This document shows, piece after piece, positions 50,465-58,133 of a stretch of DNA of 64,000 nucleotides. Source of the DNA: Flammeovirgaceae bacterium SG7u.111 (GTDB lineage Bacteria; Bacteroidota; Bacteroidia; Cytophagales; Flammeovirgaceae); assembly GCA_034044135.1 (NCBI GenBank), contig CP139021.1, positions 5,905,635 through 5,969,634 of the forward strand, written 5' to 3'. Position numbers and translations under genes: made by a program. Each line of letters starts with the position of its first letter. The first letter of the stretch is position 1. The notes under the pieces are model-generated. The model was not told the DNA's origin and searched no databases. It worked only from the letters and a program-made list of their open reading frames with translations.

Positions 50465-52054
50465 ATGTTAAAAACACACATTTTCTTTAAAGGTTCGTTT
50501 CTTCTTTTATCTCTTTTTTTGACGAATATGTTGCTTGCCCAAGCCCCTGCTTGGACCAAATACGATGAACGCCAGTCGATGTACCCAAAATCGCGCTATG
50601 TGATCGGCTTCAATTCGGAGCGAAACGTACCTGAAGCCGATGCGGATGCTGCACTCGACAGACTACTAGACTATGCACGGCTTGAGCTTGTAGAGTCCAT
50701 CAACGTAACCATTAAGAGTGTGGGCACCATCAACATCACCAACGTAAACTCGAAAACCCACGAATATTTCAAGAAAACAAGCGCTTCGTATTCGAAAGTA
50801 AACCTTACTGGCTTGCAAGTAGATACCTACTACGACAAGCGTAAAAAAGAAGCTTTTGCCTTTGCCTTTGCCGACAAGCAAAAACTGGTAGAAGCCTACA
50901 AAATCACGCTCAATAAAAATGCTGAGGCCATTAAAAGAAAAGTGGCTACAGCCGAAGAGTTTATAGCTGCCGGAGATAACCAAAATGCACTTAAACATTA
51001 TTTTGAAACCTTGCCCATGTTCCGTGAATTTGAGGAAGGCTTCACGGTAATAGTAGCCCTCGACCCTGCCAAACTAGCTGAGCTAGACCAGGCAATCACT
51101 TCAATAGATGAGCTAAAAAACGGTGTGAACCAAGGTGTTGCCCAACTGCAAAAAGGGGAAACCCTCACCCTCGACGACGTAGCCTACATGATGGCAAAAG
51201 GTTATCACCTTCAGCTCAAAAAGCCTGAGCAAACGGTAAAGTTGGCAAACTTCACCTACCAAGATACCAAAATGGCTTCCCCGCTTTCAAAGCGCTGGAC
51301 GAGCTTATTTGAGAAGAAATTGGTAGATGTAGCCGATTTTCCAGTGACCACAGGAGGGACTAGTTCTTTTTACCAAGGAGGAAACCCATACACGGAAAAC
51401 ACCCAAAAAGAAGTAAAATACGTGATTACAGGCACATTTTGGGAAGAAGGCGACAAGTTGAAGTTCATCTCGATTTTTAGGGAGCTGGAAAGTGGAAAAG
51501 CTTTGGCAAGCATGGAATCGACTATGATGCTTTCGTGGCTTGAGCAAAACCAAATTGGCGTGAAGCCCCAAAACTTTGAAGAGGCTTATTCAAACCTCAA
51601 GGTGTTTTCTAGGGATGAAATTGTTGGCGGAGGGCTGATGATAGACTCGTGGACCAACAAGGGCGATGAGAATTTGATATTCACCGAAGGGGAGACGATG
51701 AAAGTATATGCAAGAGTGAACAAGCCTTGTTACTTGCGATTTATCTACCATACGGCCGATGGGCAACGTGTGCTTCTGCTCGACAACTACTACATAGACC
51801 AATCGAAGGTAAATAAGGTATATGAAATTCCTGAAGAATTCACCTGTACCGAACCGTTTGGCGTAGAAACCTTGCAAATAAATGCACGAACCGAGCCATT
51901 CGAGGCACTCCATACCTCTTCCCAATACGGTTACGATTTTATAGTGGATAATTTGGAAGAAGTAGTGGCAAACACCCGTGGTTTCAAAAAGACGAAAAAT
52001 GCCAAGGTGCTCACCGCCGAAAAGCGAGTGATGATCACTACCATGACGGAATAA
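50465..52054 (+). CDS. Exported LPP20-like and DUF4384-like protein
   Basis: A 529-residue protein with a signal peptide (MLKTHIFFKGSFLLLSLFLT, cleavage near LLAQAP). Residues about 28-160 look like an LPP20/FlgT-N type domain: WTKYDERQSMYPKSRYVIGF, ADAALDRLLDYARLELVESI, ALAFAFADKQKL-type end at KEAFAFAFADKQKLVEAYKI. The C-terminal part near 400-480 fits DUF4384: GGLMIDSWTNKGDENLIFTE, KVYARVNKPCYLRFIYHTAD and GQRVLLLDNYYIDQSKVNKV. The middle (about 255-365) could be a CsgG-like beta-alpha region: VKLANFTYQDTKMASPLSKR. Proteins with this combination are periplasmic or outer-membrane associated and poorly characterised. It is a single gene closed by a strong terminator. Domain names are by eye and tentative. 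Confidence 0.6.
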   Translation: MLKTHIFFKGSFLLLSLFLTNMLLAQAPAWTKYDERQSMYPKSRYVIGFNSERNVPEADADAALDRLLDYARLELVESINVTIKSVGTINITNVNSKTHEYFKKTSASYSKVNLTGLQVDTYYDKRKKEAFAFAFADKQKLVEAYKITLNKNAEAIKRKVATAEEFIAAGDNQNALKHYFETLPMFREFEEGFTVIVALDPAKLAELDQAITSIDELKNGVNQGVAQLQKGETLTLDDVAYMMAKGYHLQLKKPEQTVKLANFTYQDTKMASPLSKRWTSLFEKKLVDVADFPVTTGGTSSFYQGGNPYTENTQKEVKYVITGTFWEEGDKLKFISIFRELESGKALASMESTMMLSWLEQNQIGVKPQNFEEAYSNLKVFSRDEIVGGGLMIDSWTNKGDENLIFTEGETMKVYARVNKPCYLRFIYHTADGQRVLLLDNYYIDQSKVNKVYEIPEEFTCTEPFGVETLQINARTEPFEALHTSSQYGYDFIVDNLEEVVANTRGFKKTKNAKVLTAEKRVMITTMTE

Positions 52055-52075
52055 AACAATTGCCATTGGAGATAT

Positions 52076-52112
52076 AAAATGCCCCCTTGCTGATGTAGCA
52101 AGGGGGCATTTT
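52076..52112 (+). terminator. Strong intrinsic terminator
   Basis: AAAATGCCCCCTTGCT (52076-52091) pairs perfectly with 52097-52112 across a 5-nt loop and ends in TTTTT. It begins 22 bp after the stop of the exported LPP20-like gene. Confidence 0.92.
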
Positions 52113-52217
52113 TAGTTTAAGTTAGGCTAAAGTCACTTCGTTTTTACTTCCAAACGGGGCATAAATACCCTGTCTATTGATTTTTTTATAACTAGCAATG
52201 GTTTTATCACAAACTAA
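52111..52217. repeat. Dispersed palindromic repeat, copy D (degenerate)
   Basis: TTTAGTTTAAGTTAGGCTAA (from 52111), then CTTCCAAACGGGGC and a decayed palindrome 1 (52155-52172), CTATTGATTTTTTTATAACT, a half of palindrome 2 (CTAGCAATGGTTTTA) and a remnant right end CACAAACTAAG. It lies between convergent genes, immediately after a terminator. Confidence 0.65.
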
Positions 52218-52236
52218 GCACCCTTCTTAACAAAAA

Positions 52237-52272
52237 TAGCCGACCCTAACAGGCAATGCCCCGGGCCGGCTA
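52237..52272 (-). terminator. Possible terminator of the 143-residue lipoprotein gene
   Basis: TAGCCG (52237-52242) pairs with CGGCTA (52267-52272) around a 24-nt GC-rich loop that can pair further (GACC/GGGCC). Leftward it is followed by TTTTT. It starts 20 bp past the stop at 52292. Confidence 0.5.
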
Positions 52273-52291
52273 CGAGCTGGTTATGAAATTT

Positions 52292-52723
52292 TTATATTTT
52301 CCGCGCTTTAAAAGTACCATCTTGGTAAGTAGGTACTCCTTTGGCATCTAAGCCTGTGAAGACCAAAAAATCGCCTACTAAAAACCCATCTGGGTTTACT
52401 TCTGCTTCTATCAATGTTCCCGTAAGGTCTTCATCTGGGTTGATGGTAAAAGTGGCACTTTCTACCTCCGCTATGCCCTCCTTATATTCTTGAGAAACTG
52501 ACTGTAGATTATTTTGCAATAGCCCTTTTTGAGGTACCACACTTATTTCGTAAAAAGTTACAAAAGCCTGCTCCCCCCTTTCTTCTATTTCAAAGTACAC
52601 GCTTTGTTCTTGACTAGTCTGCCCTTTCCAAAGTCCGTCTATGGCTTTAGGTTCAAAATCAGAAGTATCACTACATGCCGCAAATAAAAACAAGGCTGCT
52701 ATGGCTAAAAATATCTTTTTCAT
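52292..52723 (-). CDS. Small lipoprotein, unknown function
   Basis: A 143-residue lipoprotein: MKKIFLAIAALFLFAACSDT has a near-ideal lipobox (FAAC, Cys17). The mature part is predicted all-beta, with GLWKGQTSQEQSVYFEIEER, AFVTFYEISVVPQKGLLQNN, LTGTLIEAEVNPDGFLVGDF and GVPTYQDGTFKARKI. I do not recognise a family. The pattern of a Trp-Gly opening strand and repeated G-containing turns recalls small lipocalin-like sandwiches that Bacteroidota place in the outer-membrane inner leaflet or on the surface. It is a single gene, convergent with the LPP20-like gene and divergent from the next lipoprotein. Confidence 0.6.
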   Translation of the reverse strand: MKKIFLAIAALFLFAACSDTSDFEPKAIDGLWKGQTSQEQSVYFEIEERGEQAFVTFYEISVVPQKGLLQNNLQSVSQEYKEGIAEVESATFTINPDEDLTGTLIEAEVNPDGFLVGDFLVFTGLDAKGVPTYQDGTFKARKI

Positions 52724-52948
52724 GGTTTCTAGGTCTTTTGTTTAGATTGATGGTCCAAAGATGCAGGTTTGCCTCGACCTAGGCTACAAAGAACTGGTGA
52801 GCCAGTTCTTTTTCTGGTGAGGGGGAAGATTAGGTAATGAGGGGATGGTTTGATTATTCGATGATGGGAAGATTTGATAATGTGCTGATGTGCTAATTTA
52901 GTAGTTCAATAGAGGAAATTTCACATTGCATCAAAACCTCACTTTCTC

Positions 52949-53452
52949 ATGAAAAAATTTGTACTGATTTTGCTTTTAAGCTGCTTACAGGCTTGTGGCA
53001 ACCCTTCAAAACAACTCAATGAAAAAGATAATAAAATTACTCTATTAAATGAAAAAGCAGACTCTTTAGAGAAAGCTCTACACCTTTTAGATAGTGTTGC
53101 ATTCAAGTATCCTCCCCATGATTATATCAAACTTTTTTTAGGCAACAATCCAATAGATCTAAAACTAGGAGTCTCATTATCTCAGAAGAATCATAAAGGG
53201 TTTACTATTCAAATGAACAATCCTCATTTATTGACTAATGATAAATCAAAACCAATAGGCTTGGTCATTTACCTTGCAAGAGATCGAAAACAGCTTTATA
53301 AAAAAGATTTCGATAATTATACTGAGTTCAACAACTTCAATAGTTCCAAGCTTGTGTTTGAAAGCCATTATTATCAGAAAAGGCTAATTTTCGAATTTAC
53401 AAATACAACATTAAGTCAAAGACATGTTATAAATGTTCCATTGATCGATTAG
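52949..53452 (+). CDS. Small lipoprotein with coiled-coil start, unknown function
   Basis: A 167-residue lipoprotein: MKKFVLILLLSCLQACGNPS with lipobox LQAC (Cys16). Residues 22-48 (KQLNEKDNKITLLNEKADSL) are a short coiled coil. The rest is rich in K, N, Y and F (KGFTIQMNNPHLLTNDKSKP, IGLVIYLARDRKQLYKKDFD, HYYQKRLIFEFTNTTLSQRH) with a likely beta core. The coding sequence looks more AT-rich than its neighbours, hinting at a different origin, though I have not computed it. It is convergent with the methyltransferase gene, with only 5 bp between stop codons, leaving no room for a terminator. No family is recognised. Confidence 0.6.
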   Translation: MKKFVLILLLSCLQACGNPSKQLNEKDNKITLLNEKADSLEKALHLLDSVAFKYPPHDYIKLFLGNNPIDLKLGVSLSQKNHKGFTIQMNNPHLLTNDKSKPIGLVIYLARDRKQLYKKDFDNYTEFNNFNSSKLVFESHYYQKRLIFEFTNTTLSQRHVINVPLID

Positions 53453-53457
53453 GTAAT

Positions 53458-54180
53458 TTACCCAGCCTCCACTATCAACGGCATAGCATTCTCCTCGTAG
53501 GGCTTGCGCTGGAAGTTGCTGTAAAAGTTGATTTTGGTGAAGCCTGCCTTGCGAAGCAATTCTTCTGCCTCGGCTTTGCGGAGCGGGTACAAGTCAATGG
53601 CGTTGGATGTTTCTTCGCCTGTGGCTTTTACCTTGAACTTGGTGGCAAACTTTATCTTGTGGGTTTCGGGTAGGTACTCGTAGTTTCTTTCGAAGGTAAT
53701 TTCTTCTTTGTCGAGCGTAGGGAGAGCAGTGATGTTTTGGTCGAGAATACGGTCGTAGTTAACTATTTGGAAGAGGAGCTTCCCTCCTACTTTCAGGACT
53801 TTTCGTGCTTGAACAAAGAAATCAGCTATTTCTTCAGTGCCATCAAGGTGCACCAAGGTATTCCCAAAACAGGCTACTATATCAAAAGCCTCTGCCCCAC
53901 AAATCCCTTCTATTTTGAGCATATCAAGCTCTTGGAAACTTAGATTGGGCAAGTCATTTTCTTCCTTGGCTCGCTCGATCATCCCTTCGTCCAAATCTAT
54001 TCCCACTACCTTCCCAAAGTGCTGGCAAAGCTGAGCCGAAAGCCCGCCAATGGCGCAGCCAATATCCAGCACGGATTGAGTTTTTCCAGCTATTTCGGTA
54101 TTTTTCACAAATTCGACCTGCGGTTTTCCCGTAGAGAAAATAAGGTGGTAATATGTTGCTATGCTTTGGTAGAAGGTCAT
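53458..54180 (-). CDS. Class I SAM-dependent methyltransferase
   Basis: A 240-residue enzyme with motif I QSVLDIGCAIGGLSAQLCQH (about residues 33-52), motif post-I VVGIDLDEGMIERAKEEN (acidic end of beta-2), motif II EAFDIVACFGNTLVHLDGTE (about 98-117) and motif III LKVGGKLLFQIVNYDRI (about 133-149). The beta-4 NTLVHL and the VNYD region are typical of small-molecule methyltransferases related to UbiE/COQ5 and glycine N-methyltransferases. The acceptor is not predictable. In leftward transcription it follows cydA, cydB and the four-helix-bundle cassette, so it may be read from the cyd promoter or from one brought by the cassette. Nothing in the sequence links it to cytochrome assembly. Confidence 0.82.
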   Translation of the reverse strand: MTFYQSIATYYHLIFSTGKPQVEFVKNTEIAGKTQSVLDIGCAIGGLSAQLCQHFGKVVGIDLDEGMIERAKEENDLPNLSFQELDMLKIEGICGAEAFDIVACFGNTLVHLDGTEEIADFFVQARKVLKVGGKLLFQIVNYDRILDQNITALPTLDKEEITFERNYEYLPETHKIKFATKFKVKATGEETSNAIDLYPLRKAEAEELLRKAGFTKINFYSNFQRKPYEENAMPLIVEAG

Positions 54181-54192
54181 CTTTTTTAGAGG

Positions 54193-54222
54193 TTAGAAGC
54201 TGGAGAATAGAGATTAGAAAAA
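54193..54222. repeat. Left inverted repeat of the four-helix-bundle cassette
   Basis: 30 nt beginning TTAGAAGCTGGAGAATAG and ending ATTAGAAAAA. It is the inverted counterpart of 54598-54627 (27 of 30 positions) and resembles 12125-12154. Confidence 0.8.
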
Positions 54223-54231
54223 TAGCAAGGT

Positions 54232-54590
54232 CTAGCTTCTCCAGTTTTGATGGAGTTTATTTAACATCTTTCCAATTTGATTCAATTCATCGGTATATAT
54301 CCCGAATAATTCTTCATCGATATAACCGCACCCTAATGCAAATAAGAGCCAAGTTTCAGACTCTGCGCAAACCCATAGCACTTACTTAAATGCTGTTTGA
54401 AAACATTTTCATATTGCCTTTTAGCCCACCCTTCTACAATATTTGCACTAACAGATCTCGAGGACCGGACAATTTGAGAGGTGAGAGAATATGTTTCTTC
54501 CTTAGGAAATTTTCTAGTCATCCAAAATATGTCCATTGCCAACTTAAATGACCGAGAATACACTTCTAAATCCTTATATGACTGTATCAT
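54232..54590 (-). pseudogene. Frameshifted four-helix-bundle protein gene (S23/bAvd-like)
   Basis: The first part reads IQSYKDLEVYSRSFKLAMDI, FPKEETYSLTSQIVRSSRSV, then SANIVEGWAKRQYENVFKQH, the defining pattern of the S23 ribosomal / four-helix-bundle family (TIGR02436). The frame then runs into a stop at 54333. In another frame the expected second half continues: ESETWLLFALGCGYIDEELF then GIYTDELNQIGKMLNKLHQN, stop at 54232-54234. A single 1-nt change near 54363-54366 (after GFA) joins the two into about 120 residues, the normal length. The gene is bracketed by 30-bp inverted repeats and sits between cydB and a methyltransferase gene. Relatives occur as 23S rRNA intervening-sequence proteins and as Avd subunits of diversity-generating retroelements, but no reverse transcriptase is near. 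A sequencing error at this site is possible. Confidence 0.8.
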
Positions 54591-54597
54591 ATCACTT

Positions 54598-54627
54598 TTT
54601 TTCTAATCTCTAACATCCAGCTTCTAA
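54598..54627. repeat. Right inverted repeat of the four-helix-bundle cassette
   Basis: 30 nt reading TTTTTCTAATCTCTAACATC to CAGCTTCTAA, complementary to 54193-54222 at 27 of 30 positions. Its end supplies the cydB stop codon (CTA at 54624-54626). Confidence 0.8.
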
Positions 54628-55622
54628 ATTTTAATTTTAAATATCCTGAACAAATAATATAGAGAAGGGAAGATGCTGCAAACGCCAAATACTAATGCTC
54701 CGAAGAGAATTTTCATGGTGATTTCGGGGGCGGAGGCATCGTAGATGGAAAGGGTACTTCCATCGGTAAACAAGATGAGGTTGGGGTACTGGATCATGAG
54801 CCAACCTATAAGGATAGCGGTGATCTGAATTCCTGCCAATAGTCTTGTCCGCCAGACTTTTTCCCCATTTATCAGCTTGAAAATGAATGGAACGAGCACG
54901 GTAGCCAACACGCCACAAGCTAGGGAAATGGGCTGCTTGAAAAAGGCTTCGTGAAAGGCAAGTTCTTGGTAATACGAAGAAGCAAAAATGAATAAGCCAC
55001 AAACGACAGCCGCAGCAAAAAGTCGGTAGGAAAACTTACGGATAAGGTTGTACCCATCTTCAGATTTCACTTCTCCCAACAAAAATATAGCGGCAATATA
55101 GGCGGAAAGAATGGTAAAAAAGATTCCTACAAAAAGGGAAAACAGGTTTGCCCAAGGTGCGATGAAATAGGCGTAAAATCCAACATCTACAGAAGTAGGA
55201 ATGGTTCCGCTAAACATGGCGGAAACGGTAATGCCCAAAAACAACACGGTAACGATGCTGGAAACCCGAAAGATCAGCGAATACCATTTTTCCGAACCAT
55301 CTTTGAAGGCATCGTAGTGGCGGAAGGTGAAGGCTGCACCTCGGAAAATGATGCCGATGAGGGCAATAAGTATGGGAATGTGCAAAGCTGTGGAAAAAAC
55401 CGCATAGGCTTCGGGAAAACCGTTGAACATGATCACCACGGCGATGATGAGCCAAATATGGTTAGCTTCCCACACCGGAGCAATTGCCTTGGAAATGGTC
55501 TCGTTTCCGCTGTCGCCGGTGAAGAGTTCGATGATACCTGCACCAAAATCGGCTCCACCAAAAATCACATAAAACACAATGCTGATCCCCATTATCAGGG
55601 TGACTAATTCGGTAAAAATCAT
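54624..55622 (-). CDS. cydB: Cytochrome bd ubiquinol oxidase subunit II
   Basis: CydB is the second membrane subunit of the bd-type quinol oxidase, which reduces O2 to water with high affinity. The 332-residue protein has eight or nine hydrophobic helices and the family start TLIMGISIVFYVIFGGADFG then AGIIELFTG, with GADFG being the CydB signature. AIAPVWEANHIWLIIAVVIM (EANHxW) and FPEAYAVFSTALHIPILIAL follow, as expected. It starts 38 bp after cydA. The C-terminus is slightly short of many homologues but ends in a normal helix plus a basic tail (LFRIFKIKI). Its stop codon falls within the inverted repeat of the downstream cassette. Confidence 0.95.
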   Translation of the reverse strand: MIFTELVTLIMGISIVFYVIFGGADFGAGIIELFTGDSGNETISKAIAPVWEANHIWLIIAVVIMFNGFPEAYAVFSTALHIPILIALIGIIFRGAAFTFRHYDAFKDGSEKWYSLIFRVSSIVTVLFLGITVSAMFSGTIPTSVDVGFYAYFIAPWANLFSLFVGIFFTILSAYIAAIFLLGEVKSEDGYNLIRKFSYRLFAAAVVCGLFIFASSYYQELAFHEAFFKQPISLACGVLATVLVPFIFKLINGEKVWRTRLLAGIQITAILIGWLMIQYPNLILFTDGSTLSIYDASAPEITMKILFGALVFGVCSIFPSLYYLFRIFKIKI

Positions 55623-55660
55623 GTTGGTTCTTTTATTTTTTTAATCAAAAAATCATCGCA

Positions 55661-56995
55661 TCATCTAATGACCAAATCATCATTCCCCTTCCCTTCATAT
55701 TTCTGGTGGATGGCTTTTACTTGGCGGAACATCAGCCAAATTACCGCCAAAGTGAGCAGGGCATATATTGCTACTATGAGGTAAAATGAATACTGAATGC
55801 CTGGCATGGCGGTAAGCGCATCGGAAGTTCGCATCACGCCGTAGATAATCCATGGCTGGCGACCTACTTCGGTCACGGTCCAGCCAGCTTCCAAAGCGAT
55901 GAAACCAATGGGTGAAGCTACTGTCAAAGTCCACAACCACCATTTTAGGTTGAGGTAATTCTTCTTTTTCCAAGCCAAGAAAAAATAAATGATCCCAATA
56001 AGCATCATCAGGCTGCCCAGTCCCACCATAATTTGGAAGGCAAAGTGCGTGACGATAACAGGAGGCTGTTCATCTTTGGGAATTTGGTCGAGCCCTATCA
56101 CTTCCGACTCAAAATCGCCATGTGCCAAAAAACTCAGCGCACCGGGGATTTTTATGGCGTAGTCTACCTCTTGTCGCTCGTCGTCAGGAATACCTCCTAT
56201 AATGAGCGAAGCACTTTTTTCGGTATGGTAATGAGCCTCCATAGCCGCAAGCTTGGCAGGCTGTCTTTTGGCTACGTCTTTTGCTGCCAAGTCGCCCGTG
56301 ATGGGCATGGCAAAAGCTGCCACTGCCCCAAAAACCAAAGCTATTTTCAGAGCCTCTTGGTGAAACCTGATTTTATGTCCTCTCAATAACATTAATGCGT
56401 GTACCCCTGCCACGGCAAAGCCCGTACTGGCAAATGCTGCAAAGGTCATGTGCAAAGCTTGAGTAAACCATGCATCGTTGAAAAGAGCGGCTATCGGGTC
56501 AATATTGGTGTATTCCCCGTTCACGAAATCGAAGCCCGACGGACTGTTCATCCAGCCATTGGCGGCAACTACAAATATTCCAGACATCACACCCGAAATA
56601 CCTACCACCAAGCCCGAAATCCAGTGGGCAGTTGGGGAAATCCTGTTCCAACCGTAGAGGAAAACCCCAAGGGCAATCGCTTCGATGAAAAATGCCGTTC
56701 CTTCCATGGAGAAAGGCATTCCGAAAATAGGACCAGCATGTTTCATAAACTCGGGCCAGAGCAAACCTAACTCAAAAGAGAGCAATGTGCCCGAAACGGC
56801 ACCTACGGCAAAGAAAATTGCCACACCTTTTGCCCAAGACTTTGCCAAGTCAAGATAAATTTCTTCTTTGGTTTTGAGCCATTTCCATTCGGCAAAAGCC
56901 ATAAAAAAAGGCATGGCCATGCCGATGCAAGCAAATACAATGTGCCAACCGAGAGAAAATGCCATTTGGAGGCGGGCGGCGAGTAATTCGTCCAT
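55661..56995 (-). CDS. cydA: Cytochrome bd ubiquinol oxidase subunit I
   Basis: CydA carries hemes b558, b595 and d and oxidises quinol. The start at 56995 gives MDELLAARLQMAFSLGWHIV, placing the heme-ligand His at residue 18 as in other CydA proteins; an ATG 13 codons upstream is less likely. SMEGTAFFIEAIALGVFLYG holds the conserved Glu residues near heme b595. FTQALHMTFAAFASTGFAVA holds the axial His for b558, and TEVGRQPWIIYGVMRTSDAL the GRQPW motif of the C-terminal region. The Q loop is short, so this is the short-Q-loop class usual outside enterobacteria. Length is 444 residues. cydB follows at 38 bp. No cydX or cydCD is visible nearby. Confidence 0.96.
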   Translation of the reverse strand: MDELLAARLQMAFSLGWHIVFACIGMAMPFFMAFAEWKWLKTKEEIYLDLAKSWAKGVAIFFAVGAVSGTLLSFELGLLWPEFMKHAGPIFGMPFSMEGTAFFIEAIALGVFLYGWNRISPTAHWISGLVVGISGVMSGIFVVAANGWMNSPSGFDFVNGEYTNIDPIAALFNDAWFTQALHMTFAAFASTGFAVAGVHALMLLRGHKIRFHQEALKIALVFGAVAAFAMPITGDLAAKDVAKRQPAKLAAMEAHYHTEKSASLIIGGIPDDERQEVDYAIKIPGALSFLAHGDFESEVIGLDQIPKDEQPPVIVTHFAFQIMVGLGSLMMLIGIIYFFLAWKKKNYLNLKWWLWTLTVASPIGFIALEAGWTVTEVGRQPWIIYGVMRTSDALTAMPGIQYSFYLIVAIYALLTLAVIWLMFRQVKAIHQKYEGKGNDDLVIR

Positions 56996-57101
56996 ATGAT
57001 AAGTAGTAGCTATGGTTAAAAATCGAACATTCAAAGCTACTTATGAAAAGGCGTTTAGCAAGGGAAATGTTTGCCTTTTTGAGGAAGGAGAGAAACAAAA
57101 A

Positions 57102-57126
57102 AACCGCCCCAATATTTGGGGCGGTT
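57102..57126 (-). terminator. Intrinsic terminator of the GH12-like gene
   Basis: AACCGCCCCAA (57102-57112) and TTGGGGCGGTT (57116-57126) form a perfect 11-bp stem with a 3-nt loop. Leftward, TTTTTTT follows. It lies 53 bp past the stop at 57180, upstream of cydA. Confidence 0.92.
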
Positions 57127-57179
57127 CTAATTCATTGGATTTAAAACTTATAGATTGGATTATCTAAATTTACTCGTAC

Positions 57180-58133
57180 TTATTTTTTAGAGACATTCAC
57201 TGCGTAATCTCTGATGACAGTCTTACCAGAACCTTCGATAACCTCATTACCCAACTCAAGACTTACGATTTTTTCGTTAGGGTTGATCAAGTTTTCTTTT
57301 TCCAACCAGTCGATGAAAGGAATGAAGTCAATAGTAGCTTCAGTGATATCATTTCCATCAGCAGGGATAAAGGCCACATAAAGCTGACCACTTCCACCTA
57401 CAGTTACGTTCCATCTTCTTCCGTCAATCAACTGATCGTGGTGTGAGATTGGCATACCAAAGTGAGCTTGCATCCAGAACATATACTCACCAGTGATGTT
57501 GTTACCACCTGCACGAGTTTTGTTGATATACTCATCATCGCTGTGGTATTCTTTTACCGTCCAGAATTCGAATGCTAAGTTATATTTACCTGAAGCATTT
57601 GTTTCACTTTTAAAATGTGCATTAAATACTTCTAGCTCGTTCGGTGAAAATGGGAAGCCTTCGCCAAGAGTGTAGTGGAAAAATGGTTTATGACCTACAA
57701 CTGATTGCAAATACATTTTAACATTGTTGTTCAAACCAGAAGGCGTGCTCCATGTCCAACCGTAAGAGCCATCGGCATTCGTTATAAGACATGATTGGTA
57801 ACGACCATCGCCGTTGGTACCCCATACATTATTCTCAAGTTCAATGTTACCTGTTCTAACTCTTTTCCAAGGCGTACAGTCATTGTTTGTTTCATTACCT
57901 GGTAGAGATACAAATGTACCTACTTCTCCGCCGCCAGTTTCGCCTCCTCCGGTTTCACCACCGCCAGTCTCTCCGCCGCCGGTTTCACCTCCTCCGGTTT
58001 CGCCGCCACCAGTTTCGCCTCCTTCTGAAGGTTCTTCTGTTTCAGGCTCACAAGGTTCTACTTCATATATACAGCTGGTTGAGAAAGAAAATAAGAAAGC
58101 AAGAGCAAGTGTTAGGAATAAATTGGATTTCAT
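57180..58133 (-). CDS. GH12-like glycoside hydrolase lipoprotein with GGGET linker
   Basis: A 317-residue protein with a lipoprotein signal (Cys21 in SFSTSCIY). A linker at residues 38-70 is made of six TGGGE repeats. The C-terminal 240 residues resemble family 12 glycosidases: ELENNVWGTNGDGRYQSC (the NNxWG start), YGWTWSTPSGLNNNVKMYLQ, YNLAFEFWTV, then GEYMFWMQAHFGMP, which corresponds to the GH12 EIMIW motif with nucleophile Glu216. SLELGNEVIEGSGKT corresponds to the GTEPFxGSG motif with acid/base Glu297. The family hydrolyses beta-1,4-glucans and xyloglucan. If right, the enzyme is tethered to the outer membrane by its linker. It ends with a strong terminator and lies near a decayed GH2 gene. 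Assignment is by motif reading only. Confidence 0.72.
   Translation of the reverse strand: MKSNLFLTLALAFLFSFSTSCIYEVEPCEPETEEPSEGGETGGGETGGGETGGGETGGGETGGGETGGGEVGTFVSLPGNETNNDCTPWKRVRTGNIELENNVWGTNGDGRYQSCLITNADGSYGWTWSTPSGLNNNVKMYLQSVVGHKPFFHYTLGEGFPFSPNELEVFNAHFKSETNASGKYNLAFEFWTVKEYHSDDEYINKTRAGGNNITGEYMFWMQAHFGMPISHHDQLIDGRRWNVTVGGSGQLYVAFIPADGNDITEATIDFIPFIDWLEKENLINPNEKIVSLELGNEVIEGSGKTVIRDYAVNVSKK

Noticed and set aside
54232-54590. Diversity-generating retroelement suggested by the Avd-like four-helix-bundle gene
   Set aside because: No reverse transcriptase and no template/variable repeat pair with A-specific differences is present nearby.
57923-58022. Evenly spaced 15-bp repeats resembling a small CRISPR or minisatellite
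   Set aside because: They are in frame, encode TGGGE units of a protein linker, have no unique spacers and no cas genes nearby.
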